This document shows, piece by piece, positions 35,561 through 44,388 of a DNA stretch of 64,000 nucleotides (positions are counted from its first letter, which is position 1; each line of letters starts with the position of its first letter). Source of the DNA: Tunturiibacter gelidiferens (GTDB lineage: Bacteria; Acidobacteriota; Terriglobia; Terriglobales; Acidobacteriaceae); contig NZ_JACCCV010000002.1 of NCBI RefSeq assembly GCF_013410115.1, forward strand, positions 682,001 to 746,000, written 5' to 3'. The notes below the pieces were generated by a model, which saw nothing but the letters and a program-made list of their open reading frames with translations, did not search any database and was not told where the DNA came from. The position numbers and the translations under genes were made by a program.

Positions 35561-37993
35561 TCATTCTTCGCGCAGCAGGATCATCGGGTCGACAGCGAGG
35601 GCACGCCGAGCGGGAACCAAAGCGGCTACGAGACCTACGCAAAGCATGGTGAGAATGACACCGCCGAGAATGACGGGGTCTTTCGGCGTGGCCTGATACA
35701 CGATAGACGACAGGACACGGGTTGCCAGTACGCCGAGAGTCATGCCAGCTATCGATCCAATCGTGAGCAGCCGGAAGGTACGTCCGAGCGCTGAACCGAG
35801 TAGTTCGTGTTGATCAGCTCCGAGAGCTATGCGGATGCCGAGTTCGCGGAGGCGTTTGCTGACGGTATAAGCGGCCATGCCGAAGATGCCGGTGATGGCA
35901 AGCATCGCGCCCAGCAGGCCAAGCGCGCCGAGAGAAACGGTGGCTACGCGAGCGGCGAAGAGTGCGGAATCGAGCTCGCTGTGCCAGGTCCTTATTTCAA
36001 GCGGTAGAGCTGGATCGAGGCTGCGCATCGAACGTTGCAGTGCTGGAGCAATCTCCTTCGGGTCACGCTCCGAGCGAACGATGAGCCAAGTGTCGCTGGA
36101 AGGGTGCTGGAGGAAGGAAAAGAACATGGCCGGCTTGGGATCTTCGGTCAAGGTTTGATATTTGCCGTCTTCGACCACGCCTACCACTTCCGCCCGGTTA
36201 CCGCCCCAAAACTTGAAATGGCCACCTACGGCTTTGTCGACGGATCCGAAGACCTTGCGGGCGAATTCTCGATTCACGACGGCCACGATGGGAGCCTTGT
36301 CTTCGTCGTGCATGGTAAAAGCTCTGCCGACGAGGAGAGCAGTGCCGGCGGCACGGAAATAGTCGGGCGAGACACTGAAGTTCTGGGCATCGGCTGCAGC
36401 GCTCGTCGGGCGAAAATCGGTGGTGGTGTCGGTGTATACGTCGGAATCCCCTCCGCCAATGCTGAGTGGAAGGCGATCGGCATATCCCACAGCAGCGACA
36501 CCCGGAATCTCAGCGGCGGCATCGAGCATGCGTTTCTCCATCTGTACACGCTTGTCGGCATCATATCCAGCCATCTTCAGATCGGTCTTTACGAGCATCA
36601 CGTCCTTAGGCTGAATACCGTAGTTGCTTTGTAGCGAACGAGCCAGGCCGCGCACGGCGACGAGCGAAGCGGTGACCAATACGGCGCAAATGGCGATCTG
36701 TAAACCTAACAGAACGTCGCGCAGTGTAAAGCGGCGTGACCCGCCGACGCTTGTGGACCCGGAGCGAATGATCTGCCAGGGATCGGAGCGAAGAATCTGG
36801 CGGACAGGGACCAAGCCAAAGAACAGCCCACTGAAGACAGCCAGCAGGAAGGCCAGAGCGTAGGTGTTCACATCCGGATTTACCGGTATGTTGATCGGGA
36901 TATTCGGAATCGGCCGCCATGTGCTGAGAGCGCGCAGGATGACTACAGCTCCCGCCGTGCCACAAAGACCTCCGGCCAGAGAGATCAAAACGCCTTCCGT
37001 GATGAGCTGGCGGAAGATGAGCTGGCGACGCGATCCCAGAGCCATGCGCACTGCGATTTCCCGTGAGCGATCCCCTGCGCGCGCCGCGAACAGGCTACCA
37101 AGATTGGCGCATGCGGCAAGCAGGATAAGACCTGCGAGGAGCATAAGCCCGAACATAAAAGCGCGCGTGGGTCGACCGAGCGTATTTCCAGCAAGTCCGG
37201 GGCGGGACAAGGAGAATTTCAGGCCATCATCGGATTTGGGATAGGTTTTCGCCAGCGAATTTGCAATGGTGTTCAAGTCCGAGGTAGCTGCGGCTGGCGT
37301 TACTCCGGGCTTGAGGTGTCCTATCGCCCAGGCGTTATGGTTGCCACGCTCCTCGAGCGAAAACCAATCAGTAATTTGGGGCGAATCGACGATGGGAGCC
37401 CAGAGATCGGGCGCGAAGAAGAGTTCGGTGCCGCGGAAGTCCCGCGGAGCAACGCCGATGATGGTGAAGGGATGCTTGTTGATCTGAACAGTGCGGCCCA
37501 CTGCAGCAGGATCCCCGTTAAAGCTGCTGTGCCAGAGCGCATAGCTCAGAACAATCTCGGGCACGCTGTTCGGCCCATGTTCTTCAGAAGCATGGATAAA
37601 CCGGCCAAGATAGGGCTGGATGCCGAGGGCATCGAAGTAATTGCCACTTACGGTATAGGGCCAGACTACGGAGGGATTTCCGTGGCCGGTATCGAGCCCA
37701 ACGCCACCCATGATGTTGTATAGCACCAGCGAGTCGAAGCTGCGGTTCCTATCACGCAGGTCACGGTAATCCGGATAGGACTCCGATGGAGATGAATCTG
37801 ACCCGTAGGCGCGTTCCAGCATCAACAGCGTCTCAGGGTGCGGCACGTTGAGGGGTCGTAGGATCAACGCATTTAGTACGCTGAACACGATTGCATTGGC
37901 ACCAATGGCGAGTGCAAGTGTGAGCACGGCGGTCAGGGCGAATCCAGGCGCTTTTCGCAACTGTCGTAGAGCGAGTCGTATATCGGCGTTCAT
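35561..37993 (-). CDS. Orphan MacB/FtsX-type ABC permease (ADOP-like)
   Basis: The 810-aa protein begins MNADIRLALRQLRKAPGFAL with the first helix LTAVLTLALAIGANAIVFSV. A MacB-like periplasmic domain follows (about 60-240). Three helices lie at about 275-420, then a second periplasmic domain, and three last helices (GALGLLGAMLAITGIFGMAA, IGSIAGMTLGVLATRVLSSI, ILGGVILTMLCVGLVAALVP). This double FtsX layout without an ATPase is typical of the acidobacterial orphan permeases, usually next to a PadR gene; none is found here. GGGGGGAGC precedes the ATG. The substrate is unknown, perhaps drugs or lipids. Confidence 0.88.
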   Translation of the reverse strand: MNADIRLALRQLRKAPGFALTAVLTLALAIGANAIVFSVLNALILRPLNVPHPETLLMLERAYGSDSSPSESYPDYRDLRDRNRSFDSLVLYNIMGGVGLDTGHGNPSVVWPYTVSGNYFDALGIQPYLGRFIHASEEHGPNSVPEIVLSYALWHSSFNGDPAAVGRTVQINKHPFTIIGVAPRDFRGTELFFAPDLWAPIVDSPQITDWFSLEERGNHNAWAIGHLKPGVTPAAATSDLNTIANSLAKTYPKSDDGLKFSLSRPGLAGNTLGRPTRAFMFGLMLLAGLILLAACANLGSLFAARAGDRSREIAVRMALGSRRQLIFRQLITEGVLISLAGGLCGTAGAVVILRALSTWRPIPNIPINIPVNPDVNTYALAFLLAVFSGLFFGLVPVRQILRSDPWQIIRSGSTSVGGSRRFTLRDVLLGLQIAICAVLVTASLVAVRGLARSLQSNYGIQPKDVMLVKTDLKMAGYDADKRVQMEKRMLDAAAEIPGVAAVGYADRLPLSIGGGDSDVYTDTTTDFRPTSAAADAQNFSVSPDYFRAAGTALLVGRAFTMHDEDKAPIVAVVNREFARKVFGSVDKAVGGHFKFWGGNRAEVVGVVEDGKYQTLTEDPKPAMFFSFLQHPSSDTWLIVRSERDPKEIAPALQRSMRSLDPALPLEIRTWHSELDSALFAARVATVSLGALGLLGAMLAITGIFGMAAYTVSKRLRELGIRIALGADQHELLGSALGRTFRLLTIGSIAGMTLGVLATRVLSSIVYQATPKDPVILGGVILTMLCVGLVAALVPARRALAVDPMILLREE

Positions 37994-38190
37994 GCTCCCC
38001 CCTTACGCATCGTCGTGTATTTCCCTCGGACTCCCGGGGCTTGTATCGGTGTACGCACGTGCTGGGACGGCGGTTCCATTTGATGTTGCCAGTTCCCAGG
38101 GACAGCTGGGCAGTGCGCTTTTTGAGCTCTGGTGAGCTTGGTCCGAGGATTAGTAACGAAAAACGCGCTTCTCGTGAGTTGACTTCAGGT

Positions 38191-38217
38191 TTGTCGGCAA
38201 ACCGCACCTTACTCCTC
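38191..38217 (+). repeat. Dispersed repeat, copy 5 (partial)
   Basis: TTGTCGGCAAACCGCACCTT followed by ACTCCTC. It keeps the right half of the repeat; the CCCGGATCACGG half is replaced. Confidence 0.5.
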
Positions 38218-38333
38218 TGAGTCCGAACCGGACATCGCCCTAGCTATAACCGCACGCATCCGGCGTGAATGAGACTTTGCACACCTTTGATGATCGCTGA
38301 AGGGTGGCAGCATTCCCTTGTACTGAATGGCAG

Positions 38334-38450
38334 ATGTTGGTGGCGAAGAAAGCTGTAGAAGCGCACGGCGGAAAGATTTCCCTTGAAAGTGGTGTTCAGG
38401 CCGGGACAACATTTGTCCTCACAATACCGGCTGCTACGGAGGACAGTTAA
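38334..38450 (+). pseudogene. Histidine-kinase C-terminal fragment
   Basis: These 38 codons read VAKKAVEAHGGKISLESGVQ, then AGTTFVLTIPAA to a TAA. This is the last part of a HATPase domain, with the G2-type turn AGTTF and the VEAHGG helix end. The catalytic N, G1 and F boxes are all missing upstream, where stops and unrelated sequence appear. It is a relic of a sensor kinase. Confidence 0.7.
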
Positions 38451-38489
38451 TAATCAATGCGATGGCAAGCTGTTCGAGCAGGAGGACTT

Positions 38490-38706
38490 CCGCTATGACC
38501 CCAGAAGCGATGAGGTTACGCCGATCCACCATCGAGCATCCCTTCGCTACGATGGAGTACCGTATTTTCGGACATCCTCGTCTGCTGATGCGAGGGTTGT
38601 CCGGGCAAAGGTGGAAATCGGGCTCGCGGCAATGGCATATGATCTAAAGCGCATCACAAACGTGCTCGGCCCAACCAAATTGACGGAAGCGGTGCACCAC
38701 GCCTGA
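38490..38706 (+). pseudogene. IS1182-type transposase C-terminal remnant
   Basis: One frame gives MTPEAMRLRRSTIEHPFATM, then EYRIFGHPRLLMRGL. The frame is then lost, and another continues AKVEIGLAAMAYDLKRITNV to a TGA at 38706. The sequence R-R-STIEHPF and AYDLKRITNVL are the end of IS1182-family DDE transposases, including the region of the final Glu. Most of the element and both ends are missing. It points to earlier insertion-sequence activity at the edge of the accessory region. Confidence 0.75.
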
Positions 38707-39156
38707 TGGGCCAGCACATAGCGCCCGCTCCCGAATCCGATGATCGTTAACTGGATCAATCGCATCCCTCCACCATTTCGCGAACTGAGGTCCGTAACAA
38801 CCTCGACACAGGCCCGCAGAGATTCTCTCTCGCCGTCAAAGTTTTTTTCTTTAGGGGTGTCCACAGGGAATATTTCTCTGTTTTAGAGAGAGCGCTGCGA
38901 GATCCTGTAAACAAACGAGCCTGGCTCTCACCCAAAGGACTTCACGGGCGAGAGGCAGACTTCTGGTTGCCAATCACGGCTCGATGGGTGACCAGGCGCT
39001 TTCTCGTCTACCTAGAAAGCAATCTGGTCGCGTAGTAGCACTCAGTCTCTTTGACGGAATGTCAGAGAGACGGAAGATTTCAGATTTGTTTGGAACCTGA
39101 ATTTCCATGACTAATAGTACTGTGGGCGCCAACCGCCGATCAGCGAATCGCCCCGG
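38707..39156. other. Intergenic region, no supported gene
   Basis: No coding signal is visible between the transposase remnant and the end of the xylulokinase gene. A stretch at 38764-38775 (CCTCCACCATTT) resembles the last bases of the att repeat but only over 10-11 bases. Confidence 0.45.
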
Positions 39157-40638
39157 CTAAATCCCGTATTGAGTAGCCCGGTGGTGCTTGTAAGCTGCGC
39201 GCGCTTGAGTATATTGAGATGCCAGGGCAAGATTCGGGGAGGCTGTTCTTTTGTCATCTACTTTGACGCAACGATCACAGATTTCGATGAAAGTCTCCGG
39301 CGAGCCGATTTCGCTGCGAGCGGCGAAGATCGCCTGAATGCAGGCGCCGAGACAGCCTGCCTCTTCTTCAAGAGGGACGTGAACGGCTGTGCCGCTGGCA
39401 TCGGCGAGGAGCTGACGCCATTGCGCGGATCTTGACCCGCCACCGATGAGCAGAATGCGTTTGGCGTGGGTGCCTTCGAGAATAAGATCGAGGCCGTCTA
39501 GAATGCCGAAGCTGACTCCCTCGATTGTTGCGCGGATAAAGTTTTCAGGCCCGAAGTTGGATGCGGAGATTCCGATGAGAGCGCCTAGCGCGGAGGGCAG
39601 ATCGGGGGTACGCTCGCCGTTCAGAAAAGGAATGAAGGTCAATGCGTTTGACCCGGGGCTTGTGGTGGCGAGGGCAAACTCTATATCGGCTACGGTACGG
39701 CCAAGGGTGTCTAGAATCTGCGTGACGACGTTGGTTGCGTTCATCGTGCATACGAGCGGAAGCCAGCCGCCGGAAGAGGAACAGAAGGGAGCGATGCCCG
39801 GATTCGGTTTAGCCGCGGGCTCGTTGCGAAAGGAGTAGACCGTGGCAGAGGAACCAAGGCTCATGGTGACGACGCCTTCGATAACATTGCCTGTGCCGAT
39901 GGCTCCCATCATGTTGTCGCCCCCGCCGCTGGCGACGAGACAGGAGTTGGAGATGCCGAGATCGGCGGCTACATCCGACTTTACGGTGCCGATAATCCGC
40001 TGCGCGGGAACGAGAGGTGGCAGCGCTCGAAGGAGATGACCGGTGCCGTGATCAATGGAGGCGAGGACCTCGGCGGCCCAGGTGCGATTGCGGACATCGA
40101 AGTATCCGGTTCCGGATGCGTCTCCGTACTCCGCGCAGAGATTGCCGGTAAGCCAGAAGTTGAGATACTCGTGGGGAAGAAGAATGTGACGGATTCTGGC
40201 GAAGTTTTCTGGTTCCCGCTGCTGCAGCCAGAGCAGCTTTGATACGGTGTAGCCGGTGAGGGGGATGATGCCGAAGCGCTCGAAAAGGGCTTGCGGGCCT
40301 CCGAAGCGGGCGATGAGTTCCGCGTTTTGCGTTGCTGTTTCGGTATCGTTCCAGAGCTTGGCGGGACGAATGATCTGCATGTGCTCGTCGAGAACGACAA
40401 GGCCGTGCTGCTGGCCGGAGACCGCGAGAGCTTCGATTTGATGGCCAGGAGCCTGTGATATCGCTTGTTTCACTGAGAAACGGAGCGCATCAATCCACCA
40501 CTTTGGTTCCTGCTCGCGGGTGCCGGAGGGTCGCTGGATGACTTGATGCGTGGCATGTCCTCGACCGTGCGCGATGCCTTGCTCATCGATCAGGAGAGTC
40601 TTTGTCCCTTGAGTGCCGCAGTCGATTCCTAGATACAT
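39157..40638 (-). CDS. xylB: Xylulokinase
   Basis: The 493-aa FGGY kinase phosphorylates D-xylulose to xylulose-5-phosphate. It begins MYLGIDCGTQGTKTLLIDEQ (ATP-binding). It then shows AVSGQQHGLVVLDEHMQIIR, LWNDTETATQNAELIARFGG, GYTVSKLLWLQQREPENFAR, and the catalytic Asp region EYGDASGTGYFDV. In the C-terminal half are GEFTPDL-like NGERTPDLPSALGALIGIS and LLIGGGSRSAQWRQLLADAS. An ATG 15 codons upstream is an alternative. It lies in the same direction as the ROK repressor, 63 bases after it, and away from the symporter/isomerase operon. Confidence 0.95.
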   Translation of the reverse strand: MYLGIDCGTQGTKTLLIDEQGIAHGRGHATHQVIQRPSGTREQEPKWWIDALRFSVKQAISQAPGHQIEALAVSGQQHGLVVLDEHMQIIRPAKLWNDTETATQNAELIARFGGPQALFERFGIIPLTGYTVSKLLWLQQREPENFARIRHILLPHEYLNFWLTGNLCAEYGDASGTGYFDVRNRTWAAEVLASIDHGTGHLLRALPPLVPAQRIIGTVKSDVAADLGISNSCLVASGGGDNMMGAIGTGNVIEGVVTMSLGSSATVYSFRNEPAAKPNPGIAPFCSSSGGWLPLVCTMNATNVVTQILDTLGRTVADIEFALATTSPGSNALTFIPFLNGERTPDLPSALGALIGISASNFGPENFIRATIEGVSFGILDGLDLILEGTHAKRILLIGGGSRSAQWRQLLADASGTAVHVPLEEEAGCLGACIQAIFAARSEIGSPETFIEICDRCVKVDDKRTASPNLALASQYTQARAAYKHHRATQYGI

Positions 40639-40701
40639 TGATGTGAGTCTCGTGATTATGTGCGTTGCTTGCGGTTTAGTCATTAATCTCGGAGCGCTTG
40701 C

Positions 40702-41943
40702 TTACGTTCGATTTATCTTCGCGCCACGGCGCGATGAACTGTGATAGCCGGAATGACGCTGGAGTGCGATCGCGGCAGCCCCGCGAAGGCGGGCCATCTC
40801 TCCTCCCGTTGTGATCTCGAGGCGAGGTGGTAAGCCTGCGAGAATGCCTGAGACTAACTCGTCCTGCACAATGGAGCCGAAAGTCGACCAAGCTGTGGTG
40901 AGGGCGCCGGTGATGAGGATGAGTTCGGGAGATAGGGCCGCGGTGACGAGGCGGAGGCCTTGTCCGAGATGCAGGGCCTGCTTCTTTATCGCCTTGATTG
41001 CGAGAGAATCACCTTCTTCGGCGAGGTGCATGAGGTTTTGAATGGAAGTGACGTTTGCGTTTGGGTTGAGTTCGGAATAGAAGCGCAGGGCTGCGTCGGA
41101 TGAAGCGAGCGTCTCCCAGCAACCGCGCTTGCCGCAGCCGCAGAGAGGACCGGCAGGATCGACCGGGATGTGACCGAACTCACCGGCGAGGCCGTTAAGG
41201 CCCGAGACGATCTGTCCGTTGGCGAAGATTGCAGTGCCAAGGCCTTCCGAGAGGCTGATGAGAACGGCGTTGCGCGTTTTGTCCATGCGACCGAACCATA
41301 GTTCAGAGAGAAGGCAGGCTGTCGCGTCGTTGTCGAGTTCGACCTGAAGGCGAAGCTTTTTCTGAATCGCTCCTTTGATGTCGTAGTCCGCCCATTTGAG
41401 ATTCGGGGCGTGGATGAGGTGGTTTGTCTTTGGATGAACGCGGCCCGGTACGCTTATTCCGACGCCTTCGAAGGTTTTGTGGGGGAAGCGATCGCGCATG
41501 GCCTGCATGGTTTCGATCATTCCCGCGACCGATCGCTCCGGATCAGAGAAGATGCTGATCTCCTCATGGGCAAGCATGCGGCCATTGAGGTCGATAATGG
41601 CGAGGATTGCTCTGCGGGGTCGAAGGTCGGCGACCAACATCACGAGGTTGTCGTTGAGCGAGAGCATAGTCGGGCGACGGCCGCGCGGTCTTCGGGCTAC
41701 AGCACCCTCAACAATCCATGTCTCCTGGAGGAGCTGCTCGACGATATTGGAGACGGTACTTGGCTGCAAGCCAGAGACGCGTGATAGATCAGCACGCGAG
41801 ATGGGCTGCTTGGAACGAACGATCTCCAATACGATGTCGCGGTTGATGTCGCGAGCGATCTCGCTTGATGCTAGCTCTACATAGGCGAGGTCTACCCGCC
41901 TGAATCCTTTGTCGACATGTCCTGTTCTTTCTTTAGCAGACAT
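40702..41943 (-). CDS. xylR: ROK-family transcriptional repressor (XylR-like)
   Basis: The 413-aa protein has an N-terminal winged helix (DIVLEIVRSKQPISRADLSR, VSGLQPSTVSNIVEQLLQE) and a ROK sugar-kinase-like domain. ROK marks are GVGISVPGRV, VELDNDATACLL, LISLSEGLGTAIFANG and the zinc site GEFGHIPVDPAGPLCGCGKR followed by GCWE. It should bind xylose or a derivative. It is divergent from the symporter gene and faces the palindromic promoter at 42222. The symbol is assigned by context and family. Confidence 0.88.
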   Translation of the reverse strand: MSAKERTGHVDKGFRRVDLAYVELASSEIARDINRDIVLEIVRSKQPISRADLSRVSGLQPSTVSNIVEQLLQETWIVEGAVARRPRGRRPTMLSLNDNLVMLVADLRPRRAILAIIDLNGRMLAHEEISIFSDPERSVAGMIETMQAMRDRFPHKTFEGVGISVPGRVHPKTNHLIHAPNLKWADYDIKGAIQKKLRLQVELDNDATACLLSELWFGRMDKTRNAVLISLSEGLGTAIFANGQIVSGLNGLAGEFGHIPVDPAGPLCGCGKRGCWETLASSDAALRFYSELNPNANVTSIQNLMHLAEEGDSLAIKAIKKQALHLGQGLRLVTAALSPELILITGALTTAWSTFGSIVQDELVSGILAGLPPRLEITTGGEMARLRGAAAIALQRHSGYHSSSRRGAKINRT

Positions 41944-42221
41944 GGTGCGCTCGCACGAGCTGAGAATTCATCAGTGCTCCATAGCGGGAGAAATGCAGGT
42001 CCCGTAAAATTGGCCTATCTCGACTTTGCAGGGATGTGCGTGGCGTTCCCTGAGTTAATACAACCGCAAGAACTATTTCTTCGAGGTTCAGTATAGCGGT
42101 GTGCCGTCGCAATTTACAGGGCTAAGTTGAACGATCTCAGGAGAAGGAAAAGAAAACTTGCGAACTCCAAATTCTAGGCGGTCAGAGCGATAATAGGGCT
42201 TTGTGGTCGACACATCGTCCA

Positions 42222-42251
42222 TTGACAAATTTGTGGGGGAGTCGATATAGT
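42222..42251 (+). promoter_or_regulatory. Sigma-70-like promoter with overlapping palindrome, xylose/xyloglucan operon
   Basis: TTGACA (42222-42227) and TATAGT (42246-42251) are spaced by 18 bases. The palindrome ACAAATTTGT (42225-42234) overlaps the -35 box. That is where a repressor such as the divergent ROK protein would act. Transcription would run into the symporter gene. Confidence 0.6.
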
Positions 42252-42376
42252 TCGGGTCGCGAGTAAAATAACGTTCTCGACGTGGCCCCGATGCTGCTGC
42301 ACCTAACCTTTTGGAAGGCTCTCCGCAGTACATAATGCTTTCTATCGCTTCAAGCTCTTCTATACTCGGCGCCCAG

Positions 42377-44065
42377 ATGACGCGACTGAATCCAGTCGAC
42401 GTCCTGATCCTGCTGCTCTACTTCGCCCTAGTCATCTTCATTGGGTTTTATGTGAAGGGATCGACGAACACGAGCGAAGAGTTCTTTCTTGCTGGAAGAG
42501 AGATGTCTGCCTGGGTGGCTGGGCTGAGCTTCGTATCAGCGAATCTGGGGTCATTGGAGCTAATGGGATGGGCCGGGGCCGCGTATCAATACGGGATGCT
42601 GGCGACCCACTGGTATTGGATAGGCGCAATTCCGGCGATGCTGTTCCTCGGCATCGTCATGATGCCGTTCTACTACATCTCGAAGACCCACTCCGTGCCG
42701 GGATATCTGCATCTTCGGTTTGGCGAGGGTGCAAGAGCGGTGAGCGCGGTGTCGTTTGCGCTGATGACGATCCTGATGAGCGGGGTCAATATGTACGCCA
42801 TGGCTGTCGTGATGCAGACGGTGCTTGGCTGGAATCTGATGTTCTCGATCTGGGTGGGCGCGGGGACAGTGGCGTTGTACGTAATGCTCGGCGGCTTACG
42901 CTCGGCCATCATCAACGAGGTGCTGCAGTTCGTTTTGATATGGGCGGGGGCCGCGACGATTCCGATTCTAGGGTTGCTTGAGGCGCATGGGTGGACAAAC
43001 CTGAAGGCGCAGATTGCGGCGAACGTAGGGAGCGCCAACTATACGCACCTGTGGAACACGCTTGGAGGATTCAAGGACAATCCGATGGGCGTGCACTGGA
43101 CAGGCATCGTGTTTGGCCTAGGGTTTGTCATCAGCTTCGGCTACTGGACGACAGATTTTCTTGTGGTTCAGCGCGTATTGAGTGCGAATAGCCTACGCTC
43201 CGCAAAGATGGCACCCGTGATCGGCGCGGCGTTCAAGATGGCAGTTCCGTTGATCGTGATTCTTCCGGGTCTGATTGCACTTGGCCTGCACAATGCGGAT
43301 GGCTCCATGGTGTTTCACCTGGTTTCCGGCAATGTAGCAAAGGCGACCGGACAGCATAGCTACGACGACGTTCTGCCGTTGATGTTAATTCGCTATTGTG
43401 GCCCCGGTCTTTTGGGACTTGGGATCACGGCATTGATCGCGGGCTTTATGAGCGGTATGGCAGGCAATATCAGCGCATTCTCCACTGTTTGGACCTACGA
43501 CCTCTACGGCGCCTTCATCAATAAAAGAGCTTCGGACAAACACTACGTCGCGATGGGACGATGGTCAACGGTTATCGGAATGCTTGTGTCGATTGCGACA
43601 GCGTATCTCGTGATGAATGCAGCATCGATTATGGACTACGTGCAGGCGCTGTTCAGTTTCTTTATCGCGCCGCTCTTTGGCACTGTAATTCTCGGGATGC
43701 TCTGGAAGAGGGCGACGAAGGCCGGAGGATTCTGGGGCCTGCTGGCCGGGACCGTGGCTTCAATAGGGATGTTCGTGTGGGTCCGTGTAAACGCAGACGG
43801 TCTGCGGTATATCGCGATGAGTTCCGATGCACGTCCCATGGCAGAAAATCTCTACCGCGCGCTGTGGAGTTGGCTTATCTGCGTCGGAGTTACAGTGGTT
43901 GTAAGCCTGATGACGAAGCCCATACCGACCGCTCAGCTTGCGGGCCTAGTGTACGGAGTCACTCCGCTGCCTAGCGATGGGGCCGAAAACCTTTGGCAGA
44001 AGCCCGCATTCTGGGCGGTTGTGGTGATTGTTGTGTTTTTCATTCTGAATATAGTGTTTTTTTAG
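42377..44065 (+). CDS. Sodium/solute symporter (SSS family), probable sugar transporter
   Basis: The 562-aa protein has about 14 membrane helices, as in SGLT. It begins MTRLNPVDVLILLLYFALVI. Motifs include STNTSEEFFLAGREMSAWVA, GLSFVSANLGSLELMGWAGA, the loop YQYGMLATHWYWIGAIPAML, and RYCGPGLLGLGITALIAGFM followed by SGMAGNISAFSTVW in helix 8, where the Na2-site Ser residues lie. ATG 42335 is an alternative start with no better signal. It is the first gene of the plus-strand sugar operon, followed after 22 bases by a small membrane protein. The likely cargo is xylose or a neutral oligosaccharide. Confidence 0.9.
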   Translation: MTRLNPVDVLILLLYFALVIFIGFYVKGSTNTSEEFFLAGREMSAWVAGLSFVSANLGSLELMGWAGAAYQYGMLATHWYWIGAIPAMLFLGIVMMPFYYISKTHSVPGYLHLRFGEGARAVSAVSFALMTILMSGVNMYAMAVVMQTVLGWNLMFSIWVGAGTVALYVMLGGLRSAIINEVLQFVLIWAGAATIPILGLLEAHGWTNLKAQIAANVGSANYTHLWNTLGGFKDNPMGVHWTGIVFGLGFVISFGYWTTDFLVVQRVLSANSLRSAKMAPVIGAAFKMAVPLIVILPGLIALGLHNADGSMVFHLVSGNVAKATGQHSYDDVLPLMLIRYCGPGLLGLGITALIAGFMSGMAGNISAFSTVWTYDLYGAFINKRASDKHYVAMGRWSTVIGMLVSIATAYLVMNAASIMDYVQALFSFFIAPLFGTVILGMLWKRATKAGGFWGLLAGTVASIGMFVWVRVNADGLRYIAMSSDARPMAENLYRALWSWLICVGVTVVVSLMTKPIPTAQLAGLVYGVTPLPSDGAENLWQKPAFWAVVVIVVFFILNIVFF

Positions 44066-44087
44066 AATTGAGCTGCGAGGAGAGACG

Positions 44088-44342
44088 ATGAGAGACAACC
44101 GATCGCAAGAGCGGAAATGGCAGACGCGCAGAGCAAGGATCTCCATATGGTTTTTCTGCGGCATCTTGATGCTGGCTGACGGTCTGGTTCTATTAGGCCA
44201 AGGCCTCTTTGAGCGGTTCGGGCACGAGCCCGAAACGGTTTTAGCGAATCTACAACCGACGCTCTGGTGGGGCGTTCTTCTGACTCTCTTCGGAGCGTTC
44301 TACACTGTGCGGTTCCGGCCTACGGCGCACTCGGTGGATTGA
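44088..44342 (+). CDS. Small two-helix membrane protein
   Basis: The 84-aa product has two hydrophobic segments, [20 protein letters not shown] and [18 protein letters not shown], with an acidic-basic loop between them. GAGGAGAGACG precedes the ATG, and the gene is tightly packed between symporter and xylose isomerase. Small proteins of this shape beside SSS symporters may be accessory subunits, but no family is recognised. Confidence 0.65.
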   Translation: MRDNRSQERKWQTRRARISIWFFCGILMLADGLVLLGQGLFERFGHEPETVLANLQPTLWWGVLLTLFGAFYTVRFRPTAHSVD

Positions 44343-44388
44343 GTTTCTGTGCAGCACACAGCACAAAACACACTTATTTGGGGGATAT

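Noticed and set aside
38764..38775. Possible third att copy (CCTCCACCATTT)
   Set aside because: Only about 10-11 bases agree with the end of the 29-bp repeat, and the T-arm part is absent; chance match cannot be excluded.
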